NCBI GenBank assembly: GCA_024638805.1
Contig: JAHEJO010000010.1
Coordinates: 1-33,764, forward strand
Origin: Acidimicrobiales bacterium
Lineage (GTDB): Bacteria; Actinomycetota; Acidimicrobiia; Acidimicrobiales; SZUA-35
Reading direction: 5' to 3'
Length of the DNA: 33,764 nucleotides
Every line of letters starts with the position of its first letter. Positions within the stretch are counted from its first letter, which is position 1. The position numbers and the translations under genes are program-made. The notes under the pieces are model-generated. The model did not search any database and was not told where the DNA came from. It saw only the letters and a list, made by a program, of their open reading frames with translations. Positions 17,632 to 25,749 of the stretch are shown here, piece after piece.

Positions 17632-18813
17632 TCAGGAAGTTGAGCTTGCAGCGAACTCGGCGACGGCGTCTACGTCGCCACCGAGACCGGCGAGCACGTG
17701 CAGCGCTCCATCGAGATCGTCGACCGGAATCACCTCCACATCGTCACCGGCCCGTTCTCTGACCCTGGCGATCTCGGCTTCATTGAGTGCGTTGGGGACG
17801 ATGAAGACCGATATGCCTTCGCTACGGACTGCGGCGGCCTTCTGTTCCACACCCCCGACAGCGCCGACGCTGCCGTCGACCTGGATCGTGCCGGTGGCAG
17901 CAACGCGTTGCCCGCCGGTGAGCTCGCCCGGTGTCAACTGATCCAGTACCGCCAGGGTGAAGGCCAGACCTGCCGACGGCCCTCCGATGTTGTCCGATCC
18001 GAGGGCGACGTCGAAACCAACGTCGAGGTCCAGATCGACCCGTTCGCTGGTGGCCACGCCCAGAAAGGCCTTCGCATCGTCATCGTCCCTGCTCGTCAAC
18101 ACCACGGTGATCGTCTCGACCGCACCGTCGGTACGGCGCTCGACCGTCAGATCGATCGAATCGCCTGGCGATCGCCCGCTGATCGCCTCGACCAGCTGGT
18201 TCGAGGACTGAATGGTGACGCCGTCGACCGCCACGATGACGTCGCCACCTTCGAGCAACTCCCGCGCCGGTGTGTTGTCCACCGTCTCCAACACGAAGAC
18301 CCCGTCGGCAACGATCGTGTCGTAGCCGAGTTGGCTGAGCGCAACGGCGATCGCGAGATCCTTGGACGATGCCATCCTCTCGAGGTTCAGCTCTCTGTTC
18401 TGGTCACGGGTGAGATCGCCGAAGACCGCTTCGCGAGTGACCAGCTCGGCATCGTCGTCGACCTGGTACCAGAGATACCCCCACAGCGAGACTCGATCCC
18501 GTACTCTCACCGTCGTGAGGTGTACCTCACCCTCGCTCGGATAGTCCTCGATCCCCTGGACGGTCACGAACGGTTCGGTATCGCGGCTGCTTCCGGGCAC
18601 GAACGCCACGTAGTCGGTTCTCAAGACGAAGCCGGCGGCGATCCCGAGCGACAGTGTGACCAGGAAGATCCCGAGGCTGATCTTCATCAGCCGCCGCTGT
18701 GCCCCGACCGCTCCCGGGCCAGGCGTCATCGGCAGACCGCGGGCGGCGCCGATCGCAGGCGGCCCGGTCGGTTGCTCGTCGATGGTTGGAGGAATATTCA
18801 TCGCACCAGACAT
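17632..18813 (-). CDS. PDZ domain-containing Lon-like serine protease (YlbL family)
   Basis: N-terminal TM, PDZ region (VDNTPARELLEGGDVIVAVDG), Lon S16 motif NIGGPSAGLAFTLAVLDQL with downstream EQKAAAV. Confidence 0.9.
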   Translation of the reverse strand: MSGAMNIPPTIDEQPTGPPAIGAARGLPMTPGPGAVGAQRRLMKISLGIFLVTLSLGIAAGFVLRTDYVAFVPGSSRDTEPFVTVQGIEDYPSEGEVHLTTVRVRDRVSLWGYLWYQVDDDAELVTREAVFGDLTRDQNRELNLERMASSKDLAIAVALSQLGYDTIVADGVFVLETVDNTPARELLEGGDVIVAVDGVTIQSSNQLVEAISGRSPGDSIDLTVERRTDGAVETITVVLTSRDDDDAKAFLGVATSERVDLDLDVGFDVALGSDNIGGPSAGLAFTLAVLDQLTPGELTGGQRVAATGTIQVDGSVGAVGGVEQKAAAVRSEGISVFIVPNALNEAEIARVRERAGDDVEVIPVDDLDGALHVLAGLGGDVDAVAEFAASSTS

Positions 18814-18870
18814 TGTGGTGATCGTCGGCTAAAAGCGGACGAAACCCAAGCGCAGACTATCCTGAAGCCG

Positions 18871-19125
18871 ATGATCACCTCGGACCGCAACACGATGGAC
18901 CGCAACACGATCGACTCCTCGTTCGGCGTTCCGGATGAGTACGAGGCCGCGGCTGCGCCACCGGAGTTCAAACCTGCGAGCAAGGTCCGAACACCTCTGT
19001 GGCGACGGATCGTGGCTCTTGGCACCCTCGGTGGCATCACGGTCGGCATCGGCGTCACCCTGGCCGTCGCCCTGATCGGGGTCGCCGTGTTGACCCTGAT
19101 GCTCCTGGAACAGGCGATCGGCTGA
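18871..19125 (+). CDS. Small single-pass membrane protein (84 aa)
   Basis: C-terminal hydrophobic helix TLGGITVGIGVTLAVALIGVAVLTLMLL. Confidence 0.6.
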   Translation: MITSDRNTMDRNTIDSSFGVPDEYEAAAAPPEFKPASKVRTPLWRRIVALGTLGGITVGIGVTLAVALIGVAVLTLMLLEQAIG

Positions 19126-19132
19126 CATCCAC

Positions 19133-19153
19133 GACGCCGGGTGGTCCGGCGTC
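19133..19153. terminator. Candidate bidirectional terminator hairpin
   Basis: GACGCCGG-GTGGT-CCGGCGTC, perfect 8-bp stem between convergent genes; no U-tract. Confidence 0.5.
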
Positions 19154-19183
19154 GCACCCGTTTGGCGGCCGAGCCGCAATGCT

Positions 19184-19609
19184 CTAGCGGCCGAACAGTC
19201 CTCGGCGAACACCGGTGGAATCCTGCAGGTGCTCCTCGGAGTGCTCGTCGACGTCCTCATCGGACGCAGATCCTTCATCGGTCGTCTCATCGGACGGCTC
19301 CTCACCACCATCGTCGGCGTCGTCGGACGCCTCGGTCGTGTCGAGCACGTCATCTTCATCTTCATCGGACCGATCCGTGTCGGCGTTGTCGCCATTGCCG
19401 GTCGTGACCGCCGCCGAACCGACCTTGAGCTCGACCCGGTAATAGGGCTTGTACTCGAAGGTCACCTCTTCGAGACGGAAGATCCGGGCATGATCGACAT
19501 CCTTTTCGTTGCGGAGGCTTTCCACATGCATGACCGCATCGTGGATGTCGTCGGTTTGGTGGTAGCCCGGCTTGCCGTCGGCGCCACGGTAGATGACCAT
19601 GTGGGACAC
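19184..19609 (-). CDS. Hypothetical protein with highly acidic C-terminal tail
   Basis: 141 aa; ordered N-terminal ~65 aa then D/E/S/T-rich tail. Confidence 0.6.
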   Translation of the reverse strand: MSHMVIYRGADGKPGYHQTDDIHDAVMHVESLRNEKDVDHARIFRLEEVTFEYKPYYRVELKVGSAAVTTGNGDNADTDRSDEDEDDVLDTTEASDDADDGGEEPSDETTDEGSASDEDVDEHSEEHLQDSTGVRRGLFGR

Positions 19610-19739
19610 GATTTGCTCCTTTGGTCCACGAGAGTCATGGGTGCGGGTGTGGACTCTGCGGTGATGGTAAACCTAGCCGGTGAGGGATCATGAGTCGACG
19701 ACCCTTGCCGATTCGGTTGCGGCGGAAGTACATAGAATC

Positions 19740-20474
19740 ATGAGGACGATGGCCCGAGACGACGTCCCCATGTCATCTGCTGCCACAGGGGGTGATGCCG
19801 AGCTGGCGGCGCGACTGCTCATCGACGCAACCGAAGCAGCGTCACCCGATGCGCCCACCCAGCGCCTGGACGACGTCGAGGCCACCGCCCGGGCGTCCCT
19901 CGAGCATCGACATCCCGATGTCCGAACCTGCGCTATCGCCGCACTCACCCGGGTGGGCAGAGCATCAGCGGAGGACCTTCGACTGCTCGTCGAGGACAGT
20001 TCTCCAGCCGTTCGACGCAGAACGGTGGAGGCTGCCATCGACCTCCATCAGCGGGGTCTCGACGATCCTCCGGAGACCCTCGAGTTGCTCGTTGGCCGGC
20101 TCGATGATCTCGGACTGGTGTCCGAGGTCGCAGCGTTCGGGATCGGGGAGCTCGGGCCCGACCTCGCGGTTCCGGCGCCGGCGTTGACCGACGCAGTGGA
20201 GCGTCTCCGGGAGATGGCCTCGGGCCACGACGACCCGTTGTGTCGAGAGTCAGCCGTTGCCGCGCTGGGCGCGCTGCACCGAGGTCGAACAACGATCCTC
20301 GCCGCACTCGGCGACGTAGCAACCGTTCGCCGGCGAGCCGTGCTCGCTCTCGCCCCGTTCGCCGGGCCCGACATCGATGGCGCGCTCGACACCGCATTGT
20401 CGGACCGCGATTGGCAGGTGCGCCAGGCCGCCGAGGACCAGCTGTCCGCTCGTGGGTCTTGCGGATCGAGCTGA
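19740..20474 (+). CDS. HEAT-repeat domain protein
   Basis: Repeated helical units such as HPDVRTCAIAALTRVG, SSPAVRRRTVEAAIDL, DWQVRQAAEDQL. Confidence 0.7.
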   Translation: MRTMARDDVPMSSAATGGDAELAARLLIDATEAASPDAPTQRLDDVEATARASLEHRHPDVRTCAIAALTRVGRASAEDLRLLVEDSSPAVRRRTVEAAIDLHQRGLDDPPETLELLVGRLDDLGLVSEVAAFGIGELGPDLAVPAPALTDAVERLREMASGHDDPLCRESAVAALGALHRGRTTILAALGDVATVRRRAVLALAPFAGPDIDGALDTALSDRDWQVRQAAEDQLSARGSCGSS

Positions 20475-20511
20475 TGGCCGCACCGACCGATCCTCGAACG
20501 ACCGGTCGATC

Positions 20512-20991
20512 CTAGGGAACCTCGGTGATGTGCTGGGCCTCGAGGCCCCAGCTCGAACCGCCGTCCCATTCCTCCTTCTTCCAGATCGGCACGGTTGCCT
20601 TCAGGGTGTCGATCCCGTACCGAGCTGCCTCGAATGCCGCAGACCGGTGGGGCGACGAGGTCGCAACGATGACCGCAGCCTCGGTGATCGGGACGGAACC
20701 GACCCTGTGGACGAGCACGATGCGACCCAGGTCCTGCCAACGGTCCCTCATCGCCGTCGCGAGAGCCCGGAGCCGGGGAACGACCTGCTCCTCGTAGGCC
20801 TCGTACTCGAGAAGCGACACGCCGGTCCTGTCACCGGCATGATCCCGAGCGGTTCCGGTGAAGACGACACTGGCGCCACAGGACGGCAGAACGACCCAGC
20901 GGCTGGCTTCGGCGATCGGCAATGCCCTGTCGGTGAGACCGAGCCACTCGTTCGAACCGGCGGCGGGAGGCACCAGCGTGTCGTCGCTCAC
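20512..20991 (-). CDS. moaE: Molybdopterin synthase catalytic subunit
   Basis: GASVVFTGTARDHAGDRTGVSLLEYEAYEEQ, VHRVGSVPITEAAVIVATSSPHRSAAFEAARYGIDTLKATVPIWKKE; GTG start chosen. Confidence 0.9.
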   Translation of the reverse strand: MSDDTLVPPAAGSNEWLGLTDRALPIAEASRWVVLPSCGASVVFTGTARDHAGDRTGVSLLEYEAYEEQVVPRLRALATAMRDRWQDLGRIVLVHRVGSVPITEAAVIVATSSPHRSAAFEAARYGIDTLKATVPIWKKEEWDGGSSWGLEAQHITEVP

Positions 20992-21080
20992 GAAGCTGAT
21001 CGTACGGGCTATAGAGGTCGAAGGCCCCCTCCGCAGCCAGATCTGTGTCGGTCGTCGGCATGGTCGTCTATTCTCGTGCA

Positions 21081-21872
21081 ATGGCTCCCGCCGACCATCC
21101 AACATATGACCACATACTCGTCGAAGCCGACGACGCGATCGTCACGATCACGATGAATTGGCCGCAACGCCGGAACGCTCTGAGTCTCGACCACATGAAC
21201 GAGTTGATCTCGGCGTTTTCGGCGGTTTCGCGTTCCGACGCGGCAGGCGTCATCCTCGCCGGCAACGGTCCGGTGTTCTCCTCCGGCCACGATTTCTCGG
21301 ACATGGCCGGTGCCGACCTGGGTTTCATGCGGGATCTTCTCGCGACTTGCTCAGAGCTGATGCAGCTCATCCAAGAGGTCCCTCAGGTGGTGATCGCACA
21401 GGTCCACGGGCTGGCCACGGCGGCCGGGTGCCAACTCGTCGCGTCGGCCGATCTGGCCGTGGCGGCCGAGTCCGCCGGTTTCGCCGCCCCGGGCGGCAAG
21501 AGCGGGTGGTTCTGTCACACGCCGATGGTGGCGATCGGCCGAGCGGTCGCCCGGAAACAAGCGATGGAGATGGCGCTCACCGGCGACACGATCGACGCGG
21601 CGACGGCGCTCCGCTGGGGACTCGTCAACCGGGTCGTGCCCGACGAGGTCGTCGCGGCGTCGACCCGTGAGCTGTTGAGTCGAGCCACCCGCGGCAGCCG
21701 GCTGTCCAAGGCGATGGGAAAGCAGACGTTCTACACCCAGATCGATCTCGACCTCCCCGCCGCGTATCGGTATGCCACCGAGGTGATGGCGGCGGCGAGC
21801 CAGACCTACGATGGGCAGGAGAACATGGCGGCGTTCATCGGCAAACGGCATCCGGAGTGGAAACACCGCTGA
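21081..21872 (+). CDS. Enoyl-CoA hydratase/isomerase family protein
   Basis: NWPQRRNALSLDHMNEL, GNGPVFSSGHDFSDM, QVHGLATAAGCQLVASADLAVA. Confidence 0.9.
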   Translation: MAPADHPTYDHILVEADDAIVTITMNWPQRRNALSLDHMNELISAFSAVSRSDAAGVILAGNGPVFSSGHDFSDMAGADLGFMRDLLATCSELMQLIQEVPQVVIAQVHGLATAAGCQLVASADLAVAAESAGFAAPGGKSGWFCHTPMVAIGRAVARKQAMEMALTGDTIDAATALRWGLVNRVVPDEVVAASTRELLSRATRGSRLSKAMGKQTFYTQIDLDLPAAYRYATEVMAAASQTYDGQENMAAFIGKRHPEWKHR

Positions 21873-21979
21873 GGATCACGACCGCACCTCCCCGACGTCC
21901 GCCAAACCTCTGAGAAGCGGGTCCGTGCGCCGAGAGGGCGCGCTCGCTTTGCACCGGGCTCGCGGTAACTTCGGGGGCC

Positions 21980-23371
21980 GTGGGAGCGGATCCGACACCC
22001 GATGGAGAACAGCCTCCCGAACCGGAGGAGAACTGGGATCTCACCGCTGTCGACTGGGCCTCGCTGCCCCTCGACGACCCCGCTTGGGATGCGCTGGACG
22101 ACCTGGACATCGACGTGGGCGGCGACGGCCCCCCGGGAACTCCCCCCGATCCGTCTCAGCGGTCCTGGCGCCACCCGAGCGAGGTCGCCGCCGCCCGGGC
22201 CCATCTCGAACGATCCAACCTCGATGATGCCAAACGAGTGCACCCCGCCGGCGGTCTCGTCACAGCGTCGCGGCAAGGGAACGGCCGGCTTCTCCTCACC
22301 GTCGCCGCAGGTGTCCTCATCGTCGCCGCAGTAGCGATTCGATCCCTCGACGAGGACACGATGCTCGCCGAATCGGCGGCGATGACCGTGACGACCTCGG
22401 GTGCAGTCGTCGCTCCCTCGACCAGCTCCCAACCGAGACCGACGATCCCCGTCATCACGGTATTCGCCTCCGTCCCCGATCCCGACCCCGCCGTCGAGCC
22501 GGCGCAGGTCTACGAGCCGCGCAGACTCCCACCGGCCTATGCCTTCGAGGTGATGAGCGGCGACGACGAATTCACCTCCGCGCCGATCGGCACCGCGTTG
22601 CGCCTGGACGGTCTCGCCCCCGACCTCCTGGTGACCTCGGCAACGGCGTTGGCCGGCCGCTCGTCGGTCACGCTGGCGTCGTACGCCGCCACGCCGGACC
22701 GCCCTCGCCTGGTCGAGGCCACCCTGGTGGCGGAGGACCAATCGTCCGACATCGCGCTACTGCGTATCGTCGACGCTCGGAGTCTGGTTGCCACTTCGGC
22801 GCCGCTCGATACCGCTCGACGCAACGCGGTGGGCTCCGATGTGCAGATACAGGCCGGTCAACCGCACGGACAACACGCCGGCAAGGTGCTCGGGGTCGAC
22901 GAAACCTCGATCGAGACCTCGGCTTCGGTGCCGATCGGTCACTTGGGCAGTGCGGTCGTGAGCAAAGCCGGACGCGTGATGGGGATCGTGGTCAATGGCC
23001 CGTCCATGCTCGCCACCGCCATCCCGGTCGACGTCGCTGCCGAGGTCGCTCAGAACCTTGCCGACTACGGGCATGCGTCACCGAACTGGTTGGGCATGAC
23101 CGTTACTTCAGCTGAAGGGCTGGTCGAGGTCGTTGCGGTTGCCTCTCTGGGTCCTGCCGAGCTGGCCGGGATCACATCCGGTGACAGACTTCTCGGCGCC
23201 TCGGGCCAACTCATCACCTCGCCGTATCAGCTGGCAGAATTCGTATCGAATGCGGTGATGGACGAGTCGATCGATGTGGTCATCGAGCGCCAGGGTTCGG
23301 TCGAGTCGGTGCAGATCGTGATAGGCGAGCGGCCTCGGCTCGAACGCGGCCCGATCCACATCGACACCTAA
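21980..23371 (+). CDS. HtrA-like trypsin-fold + PDZ protein, predicted catalytically inactive
   Basis: Single TM, degenerate trypsin domain (LLVTSATALAGRS / EDQSSDIALLRI / GHLGSAVVSKAGRVMGIVV), C-terminal PDZ (SLGPAELAGITSGDRLLGASGQLI). Confidence 0.75.
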   Translation: MGADPTPDGEQPPEPEENWDLTAVDWASLPLDDPAWDALDDLDIDVGGDGPPGTPPDPSQRSWRHPSEVAAARAHLERSNLDDAKRVHPAGGLVTASRQGNGRLLLTVAAGVLIVAAVAIRSLDEDTMLAESAAMTVTTSGAVVAPSTSSQPRPTIPVITVFASVPDPDPAVEPAQVYEPRRLPPAYAFEVMSGDDEFTSAPIGTALRLDGLAPDLLVTSATALAGRSSVTLASYAATPDRPRLVEATLVAEDQSSDIALLRIVDARSLVATSAPLDTARRNAVGSDVQIQAGQPHGQHAGKVLGVDETSIETSASVPIGHLGSAVVSKAGRVMGIVVNGPSMLATAIPVDVAAEVAQNLADYGHASPNWLGMTVTSAEGLVEVVAVASLGPAELAGITSGDRLLGASGQLITSPYQLAEFVSNAVMDESIDVVIERQGSVESVQIVIGERPRLERGPIHIDT

Positions 23372-23425
23372 CCTCCTGAGCTGTCCTCAGAAATCGACAC
23401 CTAACCTCCTGAGCTGTCCTCAGAA
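23360..23425. repeat. Perfect 33-bp tandem duplication (2 copies)
   Basis: ATCGACACCTAACCTCCTGAGCTGTCCTCAGAA occurs twice, back to back. Confidence 0.97.
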
Positions 23426-24697
23426 GTCGTCGAGACCGGACAGATCATCGGGAATCTCGAAGTCGACGGCTCCGGAGGAGCCCGAACCCATTCCAATGCG
23501 GGCCAACCACAACCCGGGGGCGTCTACCTCGGCTGCGGTCGGTAGGTCGAGTTCGTCGGCCCACAGACGTTCAAGGCCGGCGTCACCGGCTCGTTCGACG
23601 ATGCCGGCGATGAATGCCTCCCCTCGCTCGAGGGTGGCGCTGTCGACGTTGAGACCCAGGAGCTGTTCCATGAAGTTCTCCGCGTCGCTTCGATCGATTC
23701 TCCGAGCTCGGAGTGCGTCACGAATCGCCGGATGACCGGTCATCAGCGATGCGCAGGCATTCATGGTCGCATGCTCGACGAACCCGAGGACCGCGGCAAC
23801 CAGCGCATCGAGTTGAGGCATCAACAGATCATGGGCGGGGGATCGCATCATCCCCAGCACCGTCTCCGGGTCGCTCATCGTCTCGCTGATCTGCATGAGC
23901 TGGGAAAGATCGGTGATGTCGCCCACCTGGTCCATGATCGCTTCAGGGTTCGGTCGGAATGCAGAGGCGAAGTCCATGTACAACGCCTCGAGCCGCACCG
24001 CCACATGGGGAATGGACAAAACGCCGTGAGCGATCAACTCGTGGATCAGCACGTACATCTGGACCTCGGCGATCGGTGCCCCCACGGCCGAGGCGATTTC
24101 TCGCATCCCGGCTGGAACCACCGGCACGGTATTACCCGGTCGGGGGACGGGAAGGTCGTAGGTACCAATGACGCGTTGACCGAGATGGCCGAGCATCGCC
24201 CCCGCTGAGTTGACCACCATCATCGGCGCCAACTGGCTCATCATCTGGCCGAACATCCTGCTCATCGGCTCGAGCATCGACGCGTCGTCGGGCGCCATGT
24301 CCGACCCCATCGTCGTCTCCACGGTTCCGGTCTGGCTCAGGGCTTCGGTGAAACGATCGAAGAAGGGCTGGTAGGCGGTGACCGCCTCGGAGGTCCACGC
24401 GCTACGGCTGACGGGAACGATCCTCACATCCTCGGCGAGATGCACGCCCGGGCGTTGGCGGGCATGAAGGTCCGCCACCCTGGCGAGATCCTCGACTCTG
24501 AGGCGCTCGGTCGGGTCGACGTTGGGTTCGGCACCGCCCTCGGAGGCGATCGCCACGGCGATCTTGCGGGCCTGGTTCCAGGGGTCCGACGGCGTCCGGA
24601 GCGGTCCGCCTCCGATCCCACCGAAGAGCTGGCCGAGTTGCTCCAGCATCTGCTGGAAATCAAAGTTCTCGGGATTGAGTGGATCGTTTCCGCTCAC
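23420..24697 (-). CDS. Zincin-like metalloprotease family (F420-biosynthesis-associated / DUF2342-like)
   Basis: Overall architecture, e.g. MVVNSAGAMLGHLGQRVIGTYDLPVPRPGN and VLIHELIAHGVLSIPHVAVRLEAL. Confidence 0.75.
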   Translation of the reverse strand: MSGNDPLNPENFDFQQMLEQLGQLFGGIGGGPLRTPSDPWNQARKIAVAIASEGGAEPNVDPTERLRVEDLARVADLHARQRPGVHLAEDVRIVPVSRSAWTSEAVTAYQPFFDRFTEALSQTGTVETTMGSDMAPDDASMLEPMSRMFGQMMSQLAPMMVVNSAGAMLGHLGQRVIGTYDLPVPRPGNTVPVVPAGMREIASAVGAPIAEVQMYVLIHELIAHGVLSIPHVAVRLEALYMDFASAFRPNPEAIMDQVGDITDLSQLMQISETMSDPETVLGMMRSPAHDLLMPQLDALVAAVLGFVEHATMNACASLMTGHPAIRDALRARRIDRSDAENFMEQLLGLNVDSATLERGEAFIAGIVERAGDAGLERLWADELDLPTAAEVDAPGLWLARIGMGSGSSGAVDFEIPDDLSGLDDF

Positions 24698-24714
24698 AAC
24701 GGCATGGTAGGCCC

Positions 24715-25749
24715 ATGTTGAGTGTTGCCGTCACCGGTTCTGCCGGATCCCTCGGAAAGCGGGTCGTCGATCTGTTGGTCCAGGATCAGAGCGTGTACCG
24801 GGTCGTTGCCATCGACCGGCGGCATCAGCGATCCACCGACGACAAGGTCTCGGCTGTGCGCCTCGAGCTGTCCGCTCCGACAGGCGAGCCCGACGAGCTG
24901 GCGGCCGCTTTCGTCGGCTGCGACTCCGTCGTTCACTGCGCCTCCGACGAAGGGCGAGTCAGTCACCATCTGGTGGCGGCGGACATACTCGCCCGGGTTC
25001 TCGATGCAGCCACCGAAGCCGAGGTTGGACACGTGGTGATCATCTCCTCGGCGATGGTGTACGGCGCCTGGCCCGACAATCCGGTTCCTCTGGCCGAGGA
25101 TGCGCCCCTGCGGGCCAACGACGATCTTGCATTCGTGGCAGCCAAACGTGAGATGGAACGGTTGGCGTCGACCTGGGCGTCGGGGGGCCGGCGGGCCGCG
25201 GTGCTGCGCCCGACCACGACATTGGCCGAGAGTGGTTCATCGTGGATCGCCCGGTCGTTGCGGATCGCCACCACGATCAGATCCGACCGGGTCGACCCGC
25301 CCGTCCAGTTCGTCCACTACGACGACCTCGCCTCCGCCGCCGCGATCGTGGCAACGCAACGGGCGGCTGGGGTGTACAACGTCAGTCCGGACGGCTTCAT
25401 CGGTTCCGAGGCGTTCCATCAGCTGATCGGAGGTCTCCAACTCCGGGTTCCCGGAGATCTGAGTGATCTGGTCCTCCGGGTAGGGCGTCAACTGGGTGTC
25501 CGACCGACGCCCGAGGGGATCGAACCCTATGTCCATGCGCCGTGGGTCGTGGCCAATGACCGACTGAGATCGCTGGGCTGGTCACCGCGGTTCAGCAACG
25601 AAGAAGCACTGGTGTTGGGCACACCGCCGCCACCCTGGGAGATCCCCCCGGGCCGCAGGCAGGAGCTCGTGCTCGCCGGTTCAGCGCTGTTGGCGGTCGG
25701 TGCAGCAGCTGCGGCAGCCGCTATCGCCCGCCGCCTGGTGCGTCGCTGA
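24715..25749 (+). CDS. NAD-dependent epimerase/dehydratase family protein
   Basis: VAVTGSAGSLGKRVVDLL Rossmann motif, VVIISSAMVYGAW, AAKREMERL; C-terminal TM. Confidence 0.88.
   Translation: MLSVAVTGSAGSLGKRVVDLLVQDQSVYRVVAIDRRHQRSTDDKVSAVRLELSAPTGEPDELAAAFVGCDSVVHCASDEGRVSHHLVAADILARVLDAATEAEVGHVVIISSAMVYGAWPDNPVPLAEDAPLRANDDLAFVAAKREMERLASTWASGGRRAAVLRPTTTLAESGSSWIARSLRIATTIRSDRVDPPVQFVHYDDLASAAAIVATQRAAGVYNVSPDGFIGSEAFHQLIGGLQLRVPGDLSDLVLRVGRQLGVRPTPEGIEPYVHAPWVVANDRLRSLGWSPRFSNEEALVLGTPPPPWEIPPGRRQELVLAGSALLAVGAAAAAAAIARRLVRR

Noticed and set aside
25721-25749. 29-bp tail-to-tail overlap between epimerase and MFS genes as a regulatory feature
   Set aside because: Convergent overlaps of this size are common in compact high-GC genomes.
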